DNA from: Vibrio celticus
GTDB lineage: Bacteria; Pseudomonadota; Gammaproteobacteria; Enterobacterales; Vibrionaceae
NCBI RefSeq assembly: GCF_024347335.1
Contig: NZ_AP025463.1
Coordinates: forward strand, 372,001-436,000
Direction: 5' to 3'
DNA length: 64,000 nt
Shown here: one piece after another, positions 19,063 through 26,735 of the stretch
Numbering within the stretch: position 1 is the stretch's first letter
Layout of the letters: the number at the start of each line of letters is the position of its first letter
Notes under the pieces: model-generated
Databases searched by the model: none
Told to the model about the DNA's origin: nothing
Seen by the model: the letters and a program-made list of their open reading frames with translations, nothing else
Position numbers and translations under genes: made by a program

Positions 19063-19524
19063 TTATCTTTCTGTCACGATCTCACGAGAGAAGACTTTTT
19101 CGCAATACTTACACTTCAAGCGAATATCTTCTTTCTTTTCAAAGATCTTAAAGCTGCTTTCAACCGGTTCATTGTGAGTAATACAGTTGGTATTTGGACA
19201 CTCGAACACATCGTTGATTTGCTCAGGAAGTTCTAGTGGTAGCTTCTTAACCACTTCGTAATCTTCGATTTGATTCACGGTTGCGTGAGGCGCATAAAGA
19301 GCCAGCTTGCTCGCCTGTTCTTCTGTGATAAACACATTCTCAATCTTGAGCAGGTCTTTTCCGCCTAGTGCAGAAGACGGTAGATTCAGGCCAATCGTCA
19401 CGCGCTGATGAGAATTGTGCATGTCGAACAGTTTTAACACCTTGATCCCGATATTGGCTGGGATATGGTCGATAACAGTACCGTTTCTGATTGCTTCAAC
19501 TTTTAATTGAGTCTCTTTAGACAT
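19063..19524 (-). CDS. pyrI: Aspartate carbamoyltransferase regulatory chain
   Basis: 153-residue PyrI. The N-terminal allosteric domain binds ATP/CTP, and the C-terminal zinc domain has four cysteines (CPNTNC and CKYC). It assembles with PyrB into the allosteric 6+6 holoenzyme. It follows pyrB by 12 bp. Confidence 0.96.
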   Translation of the reverse strand: MSKETQLKVEAIRNGTVIDHIPANIGIKVLKLFDMHNSHQRVTIGLNLPSSALGGKDLLKIENVFITEEQASKLALYAPHATVNQIEDYEVVKKLPLELPEQINDVFECPNTNCITHNEPVESSFKIFEKKEDIRLKCKYCEKVFSREIVTER

Positions 19525-19536
19525 GATATCTCTCCT

Positions 19537-20466
19537 CTACAGCGTTTCGTTAAGAACAAGGGCTAGCAATGCTTCACGAGCGTAAACACCATTCTCTGCT
19601 TGCTGGAAGTAGTAAGCGTAAGGTGTTTTATCGACATCGACAGTAATTTCATCAACGCGAGGAAGAGGGTGCAGAACCTTCAAGTTATCGCGTGCATTTT
19701 CCAGCATCGAAGCGGTCAGGATGTATGCGGATTTGATGTGCGCATATTCTGACTCATCGAAGCGCTCTTTTTGAACTCGAGTCATGTACAAGACATCAAG
19801 CTCAGGAATCACATCTTCCATGTCCGTCAATAGTTGGTACTTGATGCCCGCTTCATCAAGCTCTTCGCAAATGTAGTCTGGCATCGCCAGTGCTTCTGGA
19901 GCCACGAAGTAGAAACAGATGTTGTCGAACTTCGCTAGTGCTTGCGTCAACGAGTGAACCGTACGGCCGTACTTAAGGTCACCAACGAATGCAACGTTTA
20001 GGTTGTCGAGGCGGCCTTGTGTCTCAGCGATAGAGAATAGGTCTAGTAACGTTTGTGTTGGGTGTTGGTTTGCGCCGTCACCTGCGTTAATAACAGGTAC
20101 ACCGTTTGAGAACTCAGAAGCCAGACGCGCTGCGCCTTCTTGAGGGTGACGCATCACGTAAGCGTCAACGTATGAAGAGATAACCTGTACCGAGTCCGCT
20201 AGCGTTTCACCTTTCTTTGCCAAAGAAGTGTTACCACCACTATCGAAACCAATCACATCACCACCGATGCGTTGAATAGCCGTTTCAAAAGAGAGACGAG
20301 TTCGCGTAGAAGGTTCGAAGAAGCAGCTGGCAACAACTTTGTTCTTGATGAGTTCTGGATTTGGTTCAGCCTTTAGCTGACCTGCCGTTTGAACAATTAA
20401 TTCTAGCTCTTCACGAGAAAGCTCTGGAATTGAGATGATGTGCTTTTGATAGAGCGAATTCGCCAT
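19537..20466 (-). CDS. pyrB: Aspartate carbamoyltransferase catalytic chain
   Basis: Condenses aspartate and carbamoyl phosphate, the first committed step of pyrimidine synthesis. Carbamoyl-phosphate motif STRTRLSFE, the mobile-loop region and HPLPR are all present. Start at ATG 20466 (MANSLYQKHI), as in other PyrB; the upstream in-frame GTG at 20481 is less likely. Length is 309 residues. Expression is controlled by the pyrL attenuator immediately upstream. Confidence 0.96.
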   Translation of the reverse strand: MANSLYQKHIISIPELSREELELIVQTAGQLKAEPNPELIKNKVVASCFFEPSTRTRLSFETAIQRIGGDVIGFDSGGNTSLAKKGETLADSVQVISSYVDAYVMRHPQEGAARLASEFSNGVPVINAGDGANQHPTQTLLDLFSIAETQGRLDNLNVAFVGDLKYGRTVHSLTQALAKFDNICFYFVAPEALAMPDYICEELDEAGIKYQLLTDMEDVIPELDVLYMTRVQKERFDESEYAHIKSAYILTASMLENARDNLKVLHPLPRVDEITVDVDKTPYAYYFQQAENGVYAREALLALVLNETL

Positions 20467-20498
20467 GATCTTCTTCCCCACAATAATGTATTGGCCAT

Positions 20499-20527
20499 AA
20501 AAAAGCCCCCCATAATGGGAGGCTTTA
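20499..20527 (-). terminator. pyrBI transcription attenuator
   Basis: Minus strand: stem GCCTCCC, loop ATTAT, GGGGGGC, then six T residues, ending 33 bp before the pyrB start. The stop codon of the pyrL leader peptide (20525-20527) abuts the base of the stem, so a ribosome finishing the leader would block the hairpin. This is the classical UTP-sensing attenuation layout. Confidence 0.88.
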
Positions 20528-20638
20528 AAAAAGTGCTGAAAAGCAGAATAGACGGCCTGGTAAGCATCTTAGCTTACGAGCAATATTTGGTGTTTTCACA
20601 ATATTACTATGTGTTATCACAATATTGGTTGGCGTCAT
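20525..20638 (-). CDS. pyrL: pyrBI operon leader peptide PyrL
   Basis: A 37-codon frame (MTPTNIVITH... ending FCFSALF) that stops at the base of the attenuator hairpin. Its last codons are U-rich (TTC TGC TTT ... CTT TTT TAA), which would make RNA polymerase pause when UTP is low and let the ribosome catch up. The peptide sequence itself is not conserved between species; position and codon composition are the evidence. A sigma-70-like promoter lies just upstream. Confidence 0.82.
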   Translation of the reverse strand: MTPTNIVITHSNIVKTPNIARKLRCLPGRLFCFSALF

Positions 20639-20663
20639 TTTCACTACTCTCAGACAAATTGCC

Positions 20664-20697
20664 GAGAATTATACGCTTTCAATTTGTGAGCGCAAGC
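20664..20697 (-). promoter_or_regulatory. Promoter of pyrL-pyrBI
   Basis: Minus strand: TTGCGC, 16-bp spacer, then a perfect TATAAT -10, about 30 bp before the pyrL ATG. The -35 is a weak match. Position is approximate to 1-2 bp. Confidence 0.65.
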
Positions 20698-20732
20698 GAT
20701 TACATCAAGCTTTTATTTACTTTCAGTATTCG

Positions 20733-21737
20733 CTATTGACCCAGTGTCGCAACCATTACCGCTTTGATGGTATGCATGCGATTCTCAGCTTCATCAAACA
20801 CAATTGAGTAATCCGATTCAAAGACTTCATCAGTAACTTCTAAACCGTTCATTCCATACTTATCTGCAACTTGTTGGCCGATCACGGTTTCATTGTTGTG
20901 GAAAGCAGGTAAGCAGTGCATGAATTTCACTTGAGGGTTACCAGTGAGCTTAATAACATCCATGTTCACTTGATAAGGCGTCATAACCGCAACACGCTCG
21001 TCCCAAGCTTCTGGCGCCTCGCCCATTGAAACCCAAACATCGGTATAAAGGAAATCACAGCCTTTAACTCCTTCAGCAACGTCTTCCGTTAGAGTGATTT
21101 TGGCACCTGTGCTTTGCGCGATAGCTTGGCACTCTTCGACAAGCAGCTCTTCTGGCCAGAACGCTTTAGGTGCGACAAGTCGAATATCCATGCCCATCTT
21201 CGCGGCACCGACTAACAGAGAGTTACCCATGTTATTGCGTGCATCGCCTAGATAAGCAAAGCTGATTTGGTGCAGATGTTTTCCGCGGCCATGCTCAAGC
21301 ATAGTGAGGAAATCAGCCAAGATCTGAGTAGGGTGGAACTCATCGGTTAAGCCATTCCAAACTGGCACGCCCGCATAAGCGCCTAAGTCTTCAACGATAC
21401 TTTGGCCAAAACCACGATATTCGATGCCATCGTACATACGCCCCAATACACGCGCCGTATCTTTCATTGATTCTTTTTGACCAATCTGAGAACCAGAAGG
21501 ACCAAGGTAAGAGACCTGAGCACCTTGATCAAAGGCGGCCACTTCAAACGCACATCGTGTTCGAGTTGATGCTTTCTCGAAGATCAAAGCAATGTTTTTG
21601 CCGTTGAGTTTCTTCTGCTCAGTGCCTGCATACTTAGCTTTTTTTAGGTCAGCAGACAGGTCGAGTAAAAACTGAATCTCTTTAGGAGTAAAGTCGAGAA
21701 GTTTTAGAAAGTTACGATTGCGAAGATTAAAGGCCAT
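20733..21737 (-). CDS. argF: Ornithine carbamoyltransferase
   Basis: 334-residue OTCase: carbamoyl phosphate + ornithine to citrulline, or the reverse in arginine fermentation. Motifs STRTRCAFE, the HPTQ region and the catalytic HCLPAFH are present. It lies between arcA and pyrBI on the same strand, so it could serve biosynthesis (ArgF) or the deiminase pathway (ArcB). The separate terminator and ARG-box-like site in front favour arginine-responsive, independent control. Confidence 0.93.
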   Translation of the reverse strand: MAFNLRNRNFLKLLDFTPKEIQFLLDLSADLKKAKYAGTEQKKLNGKNIALIFEKASTRTRCAFEVAAFDQGAQVSYLGPSGSQIGQKESMKDTARVLGRMYDGIEYRGFGQSIVEDLGAYAGVPVWNGLTDEFHPTQILADFLTMLEHGRGKHLHQISFAYLGDARNNMGNSLLVGAAKMGMDIRLVAPKAFWPEELLVEECQAIAQSTGAKITLTEDVAEGVKGCDFLYTDVWVSMGEAPEAWDERVAVMTPYQVNMDVIKLTGNPQVKFMHCLPAFHNNETVIGQQVADKYGMNGLEVTDEVFESDYSIVFDEAENRMHTIKAVMVATLGQ

Positions 21738-21801
21738 CTCTCGCTCCTTGCGTATATAGAATCAATGAAGAATCTAGTTAAACATAAAAATGCTATATTT
21801 G

Positions 21802-21815
21802 TGAATATTTATTTT
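21802..21815. promoter_or_regulatory. Candidate ArgR box upstream of argF
   Basis: TGAATATTTATTTT matches 12 of 14 core positions of the ARG box TGAATWWWWATTCA, 65 bp upstream of the argF start. The right half is degenerate. No clear second box at the usual 3-bp spacing was found. Confidence 0.4.
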
Positions 21816-21826
21816 ATTGATTTGAT

Positions 21827-21855
21827 AAAAAAGGCCAGTAAATGAATACTGGCCT
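21827..21855 (-). terminator. Terminator after arcA
   Basis: Minus strand: AGGCCAGTA, loop, TACTGGCCT, then six T residues. It separates arcA from argF. Confidence 0.88.
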
Positions 21856-21893
21856 AGATAAGTTATTGTGTCGGTTTAACTGAGCTCTTTGAC

Positions 21894-23114
21894 TTAGATA
21901 CCATCTCTTTCGATAGGGCAGCTCATACAGCGCGCGCCGCCACGACCACGGCCTAGCTCGTTGCCAGGAATCGTTAGAACTTCGATACCCGCTTTATCGT
22001 ATTTCTCATTGGTGTAAACATTACGCTCATAACCAATCACTGTACCTGGTTTCACAGTCAGTACGTTGTTTGCATCATTCCACTGTTCTCGCTCAGCTTC
22101 GTAGTTATCACCGCCGGTTGTGATGATCTTCAGTTGATCAAGGCCTAGTGCGCCTTCAATCGCTGACAGGTAGTTTTCAGCTTTCTCGACACGCATTTCG
22201 CCGTTTTCTTTTGGCGTTAAGCGCCAAGTGTCGAGGTCTTTACGAACGATCTCTGGATAGACAGAGAACGTGTCGATATCCATGTGTGTCATCACCGTAT
22301 CAAGGTGCATACAAGAGCGGTGTTTTGGTAGATCGATCGCAATCACTTCGCTCGCTTGGCCTGATCTAAATAGGCTAGCCGCTAGGTTTTCGACACCTTG
22401 TGGTTTCGTACGCTCTGAAATACCAACCAGTACCGCACCTTTACCGATAACCAGTACGTCACCGCCTTCAATGTTAGCGTTGTCGTAGTGAAGGTCTTCG
22501 TCACCAAAGTACTTAATGAAATCTTGACCGGCGAACACTGGGTGCCAGCGGTAGATAGCACGCAGGTGGTTCGTTTCACGTTGACGTGCAGGCTTCATCA
22601 TCGGGTTAAGCGATACACCGCCGTAAACCCAGCAAGAGGTATCTCGCGTAAATAGGTGGTTAGGCAGTGGCTCGATAACGAAATCGAGTGGTCGATGCAT
22701 TTTAGGCAGCATCGATGATGATTTGATAGGAAGCTCAGAGTAGGCTAAGCCACCGAGTAAGATCGTTGCTAGATGCTCATTATCCATTTGAGCAAGGTAG
22801 TTTCTTAAGTCACGGGCGAAAGTCGGCCCATAACGGAAATCTGAGATTTGAGTATTCAGCAACCACTCACGAGCCTGAGATACGGCAAGCGTCTCTACTA
22901 GCAGGTCGTGCAGCAGTAGCACTTCTACGTCTTGGCTGCGCAGCGTTTCTGCAAAGGCATCATGTTCTTCACCAGCGGCTTCAACGGCAAGTACATCATC
23001 AAATAGAAGATCATGACAGTTTGAAGGGGTGAGGTGGGTGAGTGCTCTTTCAGGTCTATTTAGGAGAACTCGTCTCAATTGACCGACTTCGGAGCCAACG
23101 TACAGCTTACTCAT
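21894..23114 (-). CDS. arcA: Arginine deiminase
   Basis: 406-residue ArcA converting arginine to citrulline and ammonia, the first step of the ATP-yielding deiminase pathway; it also raises pH. Substrate-binding NIEGGDVLVIGKG, the histidine region CMHLDTVMTHMD and the C-terminal catalytic cysteine in GGARCMSCP (Cys396) are present. argF downstream could do the second step; no carbamate kinase gene (arcC) or arginine/ornithine antiporter gene (arcD) is visible in this window. Confidence 0.95.
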   Translation of the reverse strand: MSKLYVGSEVGQLRRVLLNRPERALTHLTPSNCHDLLFDDVLAVEAAGEEHDAFAETLRSQDVEVLLLHDLLVETLAVSQAREWLLNTQISDFRYGPTFARDLRNYLAQMDNEHLATILLGGLAYSELPIKSSSMLPKMHRPLDFVIEPLPNHLFTRDTSCWVYGGVSLNPMMKPARQRETNHLRAIYRWHPVFAGQDFIKYFGDEDLHYDNANIEGGDVLVIGKGAVLVGISERTKPQGVENLAASLFRSGQASEVIAIDLPKHRSCMHLDTVMTHMDIDTFSVYPEIVRKDLDTWRLTPKENGEMRVEKAENYLSAIEGALGLDQLKIITTGGDNYEAEREQWNDANNVLTVKPGTVIGYERNVYTNEKYDKAGIEVLTIPGNELGRGRGGARCMSCPIERDGI

Positions 23115-23690
23115 TTTGCATCCTTACTATTAATCCAGCGTCTATTTATGACAAGCTTGTCCGTAATATGCAAGTTTTGTAGATTGAGTTAATACAAGGT
23201 ATTTGGCTAATAATTGGTCATAAAACCTGTCATTTTTAATTTTATACAGATTAAATTCCAACTAACTGGCTATCGAACGGAACAACGTTTTTGAGGATCT
23301 ATGCTCAATTGATGGCTTGTTAGAATTGAATTTTGCTTATTAATCGTGATTTTTTATTCACTATTATGCACTTTTTGATAACAAGCTGAGGATTTATGCA
23401 CCCCAAAAGCGGTTTAGCGTATGCACCTAACGTGACTAATCACGCAAGTTTTATTCAATAAGCTCTAAAGTGGCCACAAAAACGAAATGCTAAAATACGG
23501 CGCGGTTAATAAAATGTTGAAAATTTGTTTCTGTGATTTTGATTTCACTTTTGAATTGATATTGGCTCTGCGATCTCGCGATAAACTTACCTTTCTAGGC
23601 CTGATCTGGGTGGCTTTTCTGGACGATCCGTGCCATATTTCGTGGCAATCAAATTTGATCTTTTCATAGTCAACACTCTGGAGCAGACAC
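23115..23690. other. Intergenic region arcA / rraB
   Basis: 576 bp between divergent genes. It is AT-rich and has overlapping short open frames on both strands at 23465-23692, none with recognisable similarity or codon bias, so I do not call a gene. It contains one good ARG-box-like site (23345-23362) on the arcA side and must contain the rraB promoter. Confidence 0.6.
23345..23362. promoter_or_regulatory. Candidate ArgR box upstream of arcA
   Basis: The core TGATTTTTTATTCA matches the palindromic ARG box TGAATWWWWATTCA at 13 of 14 positions. It is 231 bp upstream of the arcA start. Whether it activates or represses arcA cannot be told from sequence. Confidence 0.45.
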
Positions 23691-24107
23691 ATGTCTCACG
23701 AAGATGAATATCTATCAGTAGCGGAATTAATTGAATTTCAAAAGGAAGAGACTCGCGACATCATTACAGCATTAATTGAAGATGGTAGCGATCCTGAAGC
23801 TCTATACGATATCGAGCATCACCTATTTGCTGAAGATTTCGATGTGCTTGAGAAAGCGGTTGTTGAAGCATTCAAAATGGGCTTTGAAGTGCTTGAAGCT
23901 GAAGAGACAGAAGACGAAGATGGCAATAAGCTACTTTGTTGTGATGCAACGATGCAATGTACTCTGAATGCAGAAGCGATTGATGAGCAAGTTGAGAAGC
24001 TTGTAAACCTTGCAGAGAAGTTTGACATTATCTACGACGGTTGGGGCACTTACTACGAAGGTGAAGATGCTATCTACCCAGACGAAGATGATGAAGGCGA
24101 AGAGTAA
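23691..24107 (+). CDS. rraB: Regulator of RNase E activity RraB
   Basis: 138-residue, very acidic YjgD-family protein that binds RNase E and modulates mRNA decay. Conserved EETRDIITALIEDGSDPEAL, IEHHLFAEDF and YDGWGTYYE are present, with an Asp/Glu-rich C-terminal tail. Close in length to E. coli RraB (138). A terminator follows. Confidence 0.94.
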   Translation: MSHEDEYLSVAELIEFQKEETRDIITALIEDGSDPEALYDIEHHLFAEDFDVLEKAVVEAFKMGFEVLEAEETEDEDGNKLLCCDATMQCTLNAEAIDEQVEKLVNLAEKFDIIYDGWGTYYEGEDAIYPDEDDEGEE

Positions 24108-24122
24108 TTCTTTCCCAATTTT

Positions 24123-24154
24123 AAAAAATGCCAGCCTCGAGCTGGCATTTTTTT
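24123..24154 (+). terminator. Terminator after rraB
   Basis: Stem AAATGCCAGC / GCTGGCATTT with a CTCGA loop, followed by a seven-T run. Confidence 0.9.
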
Positions 24155-24232
24155 ACCCTCAGAAAAATAAATGTCTTTATATGCATTCATTCATTATAAT
24201 GCGGTCAAAATTGATCTAGCTCAAGGAATGAT

Positions 24233-25027
24233 ATGCGGTTGCTTCTCGATGGTCTTTGGCAAATTTCGCCACTGACGGATCTCTCTATCCCACAAGATGA
24301 CATCACTTTTCCGGCTCCGTTAAGCTCAAAGCTCCCTGATAGCTTGAGTGAAAATGAAATTGCAGAGCAAGAGTGGCACCTGATGCACGACATCGAAGTG
24401 GATGACGCTATGTTGGCGTGTCCATTTGTTGAGTTGGTGATGGCCGGGGTCGATTACTTTGCTGAAGTTCGACTTAATGGTGTGGCTGTGTTTGATTGTG
24501 ATGGTAGCCAAGCTGAATACCGTAAAGATATCCGTCCTTATATGCAGTCCGGCCGAAACCGTTTCGAGATCCTTTTCCTTGAAGAAGAGGAGAGCTTATT
24601 GCTTGAAGAGGATATGGATGACTCTGTATCTTCACAGGCTATCGCTAAATCTGATTCACGCATCGGGATTTGGCAAGCGCCATACCTGCAGTTCGTTCGA
24701 AACGTCAAGCTAGAGCAAGTTGTCACAGAGCAGATCTGGCACCACGGTGGTGGCTGTGAGTTTAAAGTGGATGTTATCTATCAAACGCTAAAGGCGGGGT
24801 TAGTATCGGCATCCATCAAGTTTAATGGTATGACACTCGTGATGCCGATTGATGTACGCGCAGAACATACTGGCGTCGTGTTCCAGGTTGAGGCGCCTAT
24901 CATTTTCGATATTGAGAATCCTAACCCTAAGCATCTATACCCGTTAGAAGTGGTACTTGATGGGCAAGAAGAGAGTTCTTTTGTTGCCTTGAATCCAACC
25001 TCTTGCGTCAGTAACTTTCTACGATAA
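24233..25027 (+). CDS. Stand-alone GH2 sugar-binding-like beta domain protein
   Basis: 264 residues, cytoplasmic (no signal peptide). The first about 150 residues resemble the N-terminal galactose-binding/jelly-roll domain of GH2 enzymes such as beta-mannosidase: LDGLWQIS at the start, then EWHLMHDIEVDD, VDYFAEVRLNGVAVFD, RKDIRPYMQSGRNRFEILF and RIGIWQAPYLQF. The rest (about 160-264) resembles the following immunoglobulin-like beta-sandwich. The TIM-barrel catalytic domain with its two glutamates is absent; the frame simply ends after the second domain. It is therefore either a truncated enzyme kept as a binding protein or a distinct small family. Monocistronic between rraB and the MarR-GNAT gene. 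Confidence 0.6.
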   Translation: MRLLLDGLWQISPLTDLSIPQDDITFPAPLSSKLPDSLSENEIAEQEWHLMHDIEVDDAMLACPFVELVMAGVDYFAEVRLNGVAVFDCDGSQAEYRKDIRPYMQSGRNRFEILFLEEEESLLLEEDMDDSVSSQAIAKSDSRIGIWQAPYLQFVRNVKLEQVVTEQIWHHGGGCEFKVDVIYQTLKAGLVSASIKFNGMTLVMPIDVRAEHTGVVFQVEAPIIFDIENPNPKHLYPLEVVLDGQEESSFVALNPTSCVSNFLR

Positions 25028-25076
25028 ATATTTGTATTTTAGAGCTATCTTCTTTCGCTATAGCGGCGCATCCTGC

Positions 25077-25982
25077 TTATAACGATTTGGCCATGACAAC
25101 CTCACAAGCGTCGTGGCCTGTTTCTCCCCAAGCTGACTCAAGATGCTCAAACCCAAGCTTCTCATAGAGTTTGACCGCAGCACCCAAGCACTCCGTCGTT
25201 TCTAAATACATGTCTTGATACCCAAGTTGCTTGGCTTGCTTTAAGCTCAAAGCGACAATTCGCTTGGCTAGGCCATGCCCTCGAGTTTGCGGTAAGAAGT
25301 ACATCTTTTGTAGCTCACACACATTGGGTTTACCTGCTAGAGGGGCAAAGCCACCGCCTCCGACGATCTTTCCGTTGTGTTCGATAACCCAGTACATTGC
25401 ATTCGCTTGGCTATAGACAGAGTACATATCATCGAGTGTCGTATCGGCCACGCCATAACCTTTATCTTCTGTGAGCCCATGCTCTGCCGAAACTTGGCGA
25501 ATGACTTCGGCTAATTGTTGGTTGTCTGACTCTGTGAGTGGGCGTAATACAAACTCATCGGCTTGGCATACTTTCGTTAGCCCTTTTAAATAGCTCTCAA
25601 GTCCTTGCTTAAGCAGCTGTTGTTCGTTGTCATTGAGTGTCGAGAGTACTTTTTCAAAGAAGATGCTTTGTTGCTGGTCGAGTTGAGATAACGCATCAAT
25701 ACCTTGAGTGGTCAGGGCGACTAATTGGCTACGTTTGTCTGTTGGATTCTCTAGGCTTTCAACTAAGCCAAGTTTGATCAGCCCTGCGACAGTGCGGCTA
25801 GCATTCGATTTATCTACGTTGAGTTGCTGTGCCAATTGGTTGATGGTGATTGGCTGCAACTGGATTTCACCAAGAGTATGAGCCTGAACGGGAGTGAGGT
25901 CGACATCGCCACACTGCTTATCAAGCATGCCAAGTAAACGAACCGTTTGACGAGAATAGTCTCTTAACTGTTGAGAATTCAT
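25077..25982 (-). CDS. MarR-family regulator fused to GNAT acetyltransferase
   Basis: 301 residues in two domains. Residues about 1-140 are a winged-helix MarR domain (TINQLAQQLNVDKSNASRTVAGL recognition region, then the wing NPTDKRSQLVALT). Residues about 148-301 are a GNAT acetyltransferase with acetyl-CoA loop QTRGHGLAKRI and the C-terminal LYEKLGFE. Such fusions are widespread, with the acetyltransferase substrate usually unknown. A striking nested palindrome lies 30-66 bp upstream, probably its own operator. Confidence 0.88.
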   Translation of the reverse strand: MNSQQLRDYSRQTVRLLGMLDKQCGDVDLTPVQAHTLGEIQLQPITINQLAQQLNVDKSNASRTVAGLIKLGLVESLENPTDKRSQLVALTTQGIDALSQLDQQQSIFFEKVLSTLNDNEQQLLKQGLESYLKGLTKVCQADEFVLRPLTESDNQQLAEVIRQVSAEHGLTEDKGYGVADTTLDDMYSVYSQANAMYWVIEHNGKIVGGGGFAPLAGKPNVCELQKMYFLPQTRGHGLAKRIVALSLKQAKQLGYQDMYLETTECLGAAVKLYEKLGFEHLESAWGETGHDACEVVMAKSL

Positions 25983-26011
25983 AACTACCTACCTTTGGAT
26001 TAAGAAATAAA

Positions 26012-26048
26012 GTTGCGCACCGCAATTAATTTAATTGCGGTGCGCAAC
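26012..26048. promoter_or_regulatory. Nested palindromic operator upstream of the MarR-GNAT gene
   Basis: A perfect 37-bp inverted repeat (18-bp arms, one central base). Each arm itself contains a 13-bp palindrome: TTGCGCACCGCAA at 26013-26025 and TTGCGGTGCGCAA at 26035-26047, centre to centre 22 bp (about two helical turns), separated by TTAATTTAA. This looks like two dimer sites on one DNA face, as for a MarR autoregulator. Regulator identity is inferred from position. Confidence 0.7.
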
Positions 26049-26115
26049 GTTGTCAATGGTAAGCTGAATTTTGTTATTCGAAGCAGGTTATTTCAATCGC
26101 TCAGTGAGGTTTAGA

Positions 26116-26520
26116 TTAAGCGTGTTGATGTAAACAAAACTGAGCTTGTACAGCTTGGTTTTCAGCTTTTCGTAACCAGACTTTCTCGTGGAAGTAGTAA
26201 GCAACGGTATTTAGAGTTGGCTCTAGTAAAGCCATCACACCGCCGATAAAAGCATCTCCAGTCAACAAGTAGACAACAGTAAAGGCAACACTAAAGTGGA
26301 TGGTAGCAAAGCTTGCTGTTTTTAATTTGGTCATCCACTGACGAGCTTTAAGTGCTGGAACTTGAGCCCACGCCTTTTCATGAAAATAGAAGGCAACAGT
26401 ATTCACAGAGGGCTCAATCATAGCGATTAAGCTACCAATTAAGATGTCGCCTGTTAGTACATAAGCGACACTAAATGCGATAGTAAAATGTAATGCAGCA
26501 AAGGTTAGTGTCTTTTTCAT
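26116..26520 (-). CDS. Duplicated DUF2061 membrane protein
   Basis: 134 residues made of two tandem copies of the DUF2061 unit. Each copy reads roughly [A]xxHFxxAFxVxYxLTGDxxIGxxxAxxEPxxNTVAxYFHEKxW: residues about 8-51 and about 74-117, followed by a short tail. Each has two hydrophobic segments, so four in all. The function of DUF2061 proteins is not known to me. A Fur-box-like site lies 44 bp upstream, hinting at iron control. Confidence 0.75.
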   Translation of the reverse strand: MKKTLTFAALHFTIAFSVAYVLTGDILIGSLIAMIEPSVNTVAFYFHEKAWAQVPALKARQWMTKLKTASFATIHFSVAFTVVYLLTGDAFIGGVMALLEPTLNTVAYYFHEKVWLRKAENQAVQAQFCLHQHA

Positions 26521-26563
26521 GATAATTACTCAATCGTTGTGTTGTTTCGATAAGTCTATTATT

Positions 26564-26582
26564 GAGAATTATTATCATTAAA
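26564..26582. promoter_or_regulatory. Fur-box-like site upstream of the DUF2061 gene
   Basis: GAGAATTATTATCATTAAA; its complement matches the 19-bp Fur consensus GATAATGATAATCATTATC at 15 of 19 positions. It is 44-62 bp upstream of the ATG, where it would overlap a promoter. Confidence 0.55.
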
Positions 26583-26661
26583 TCTAATGGGTAGTTAAGA
26601 TTGTTTTGATAGGCAAAAGCTATCAATGAAATGGTGTGATGCTGACTGAGAGTTAGGGCAC

Positions 26662-26695
26662 AAAAAAAGGCTGACCATGAAGGCCAACCTTTTTG
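26662..26695 (-). terminator. Terminator after valS
   Basis: Minus strand: AAAGGTTGGCC, loop, GGTCAGCCTTT with G-U pairs, then a T run. Confidence 0.8.
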
Positions 26696-26735
26696 TCTAG
26701 AGCGAGAAGTTCTAAGGCTTCTCGGTCACTCGGTT

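Noticed and set aside
23465..23692. Overlapping short frames on both strands upstream of rraB
   Set aside because: Both strands are open over the same stretch by chance in AT-rich DNA; no similarity or start signal.
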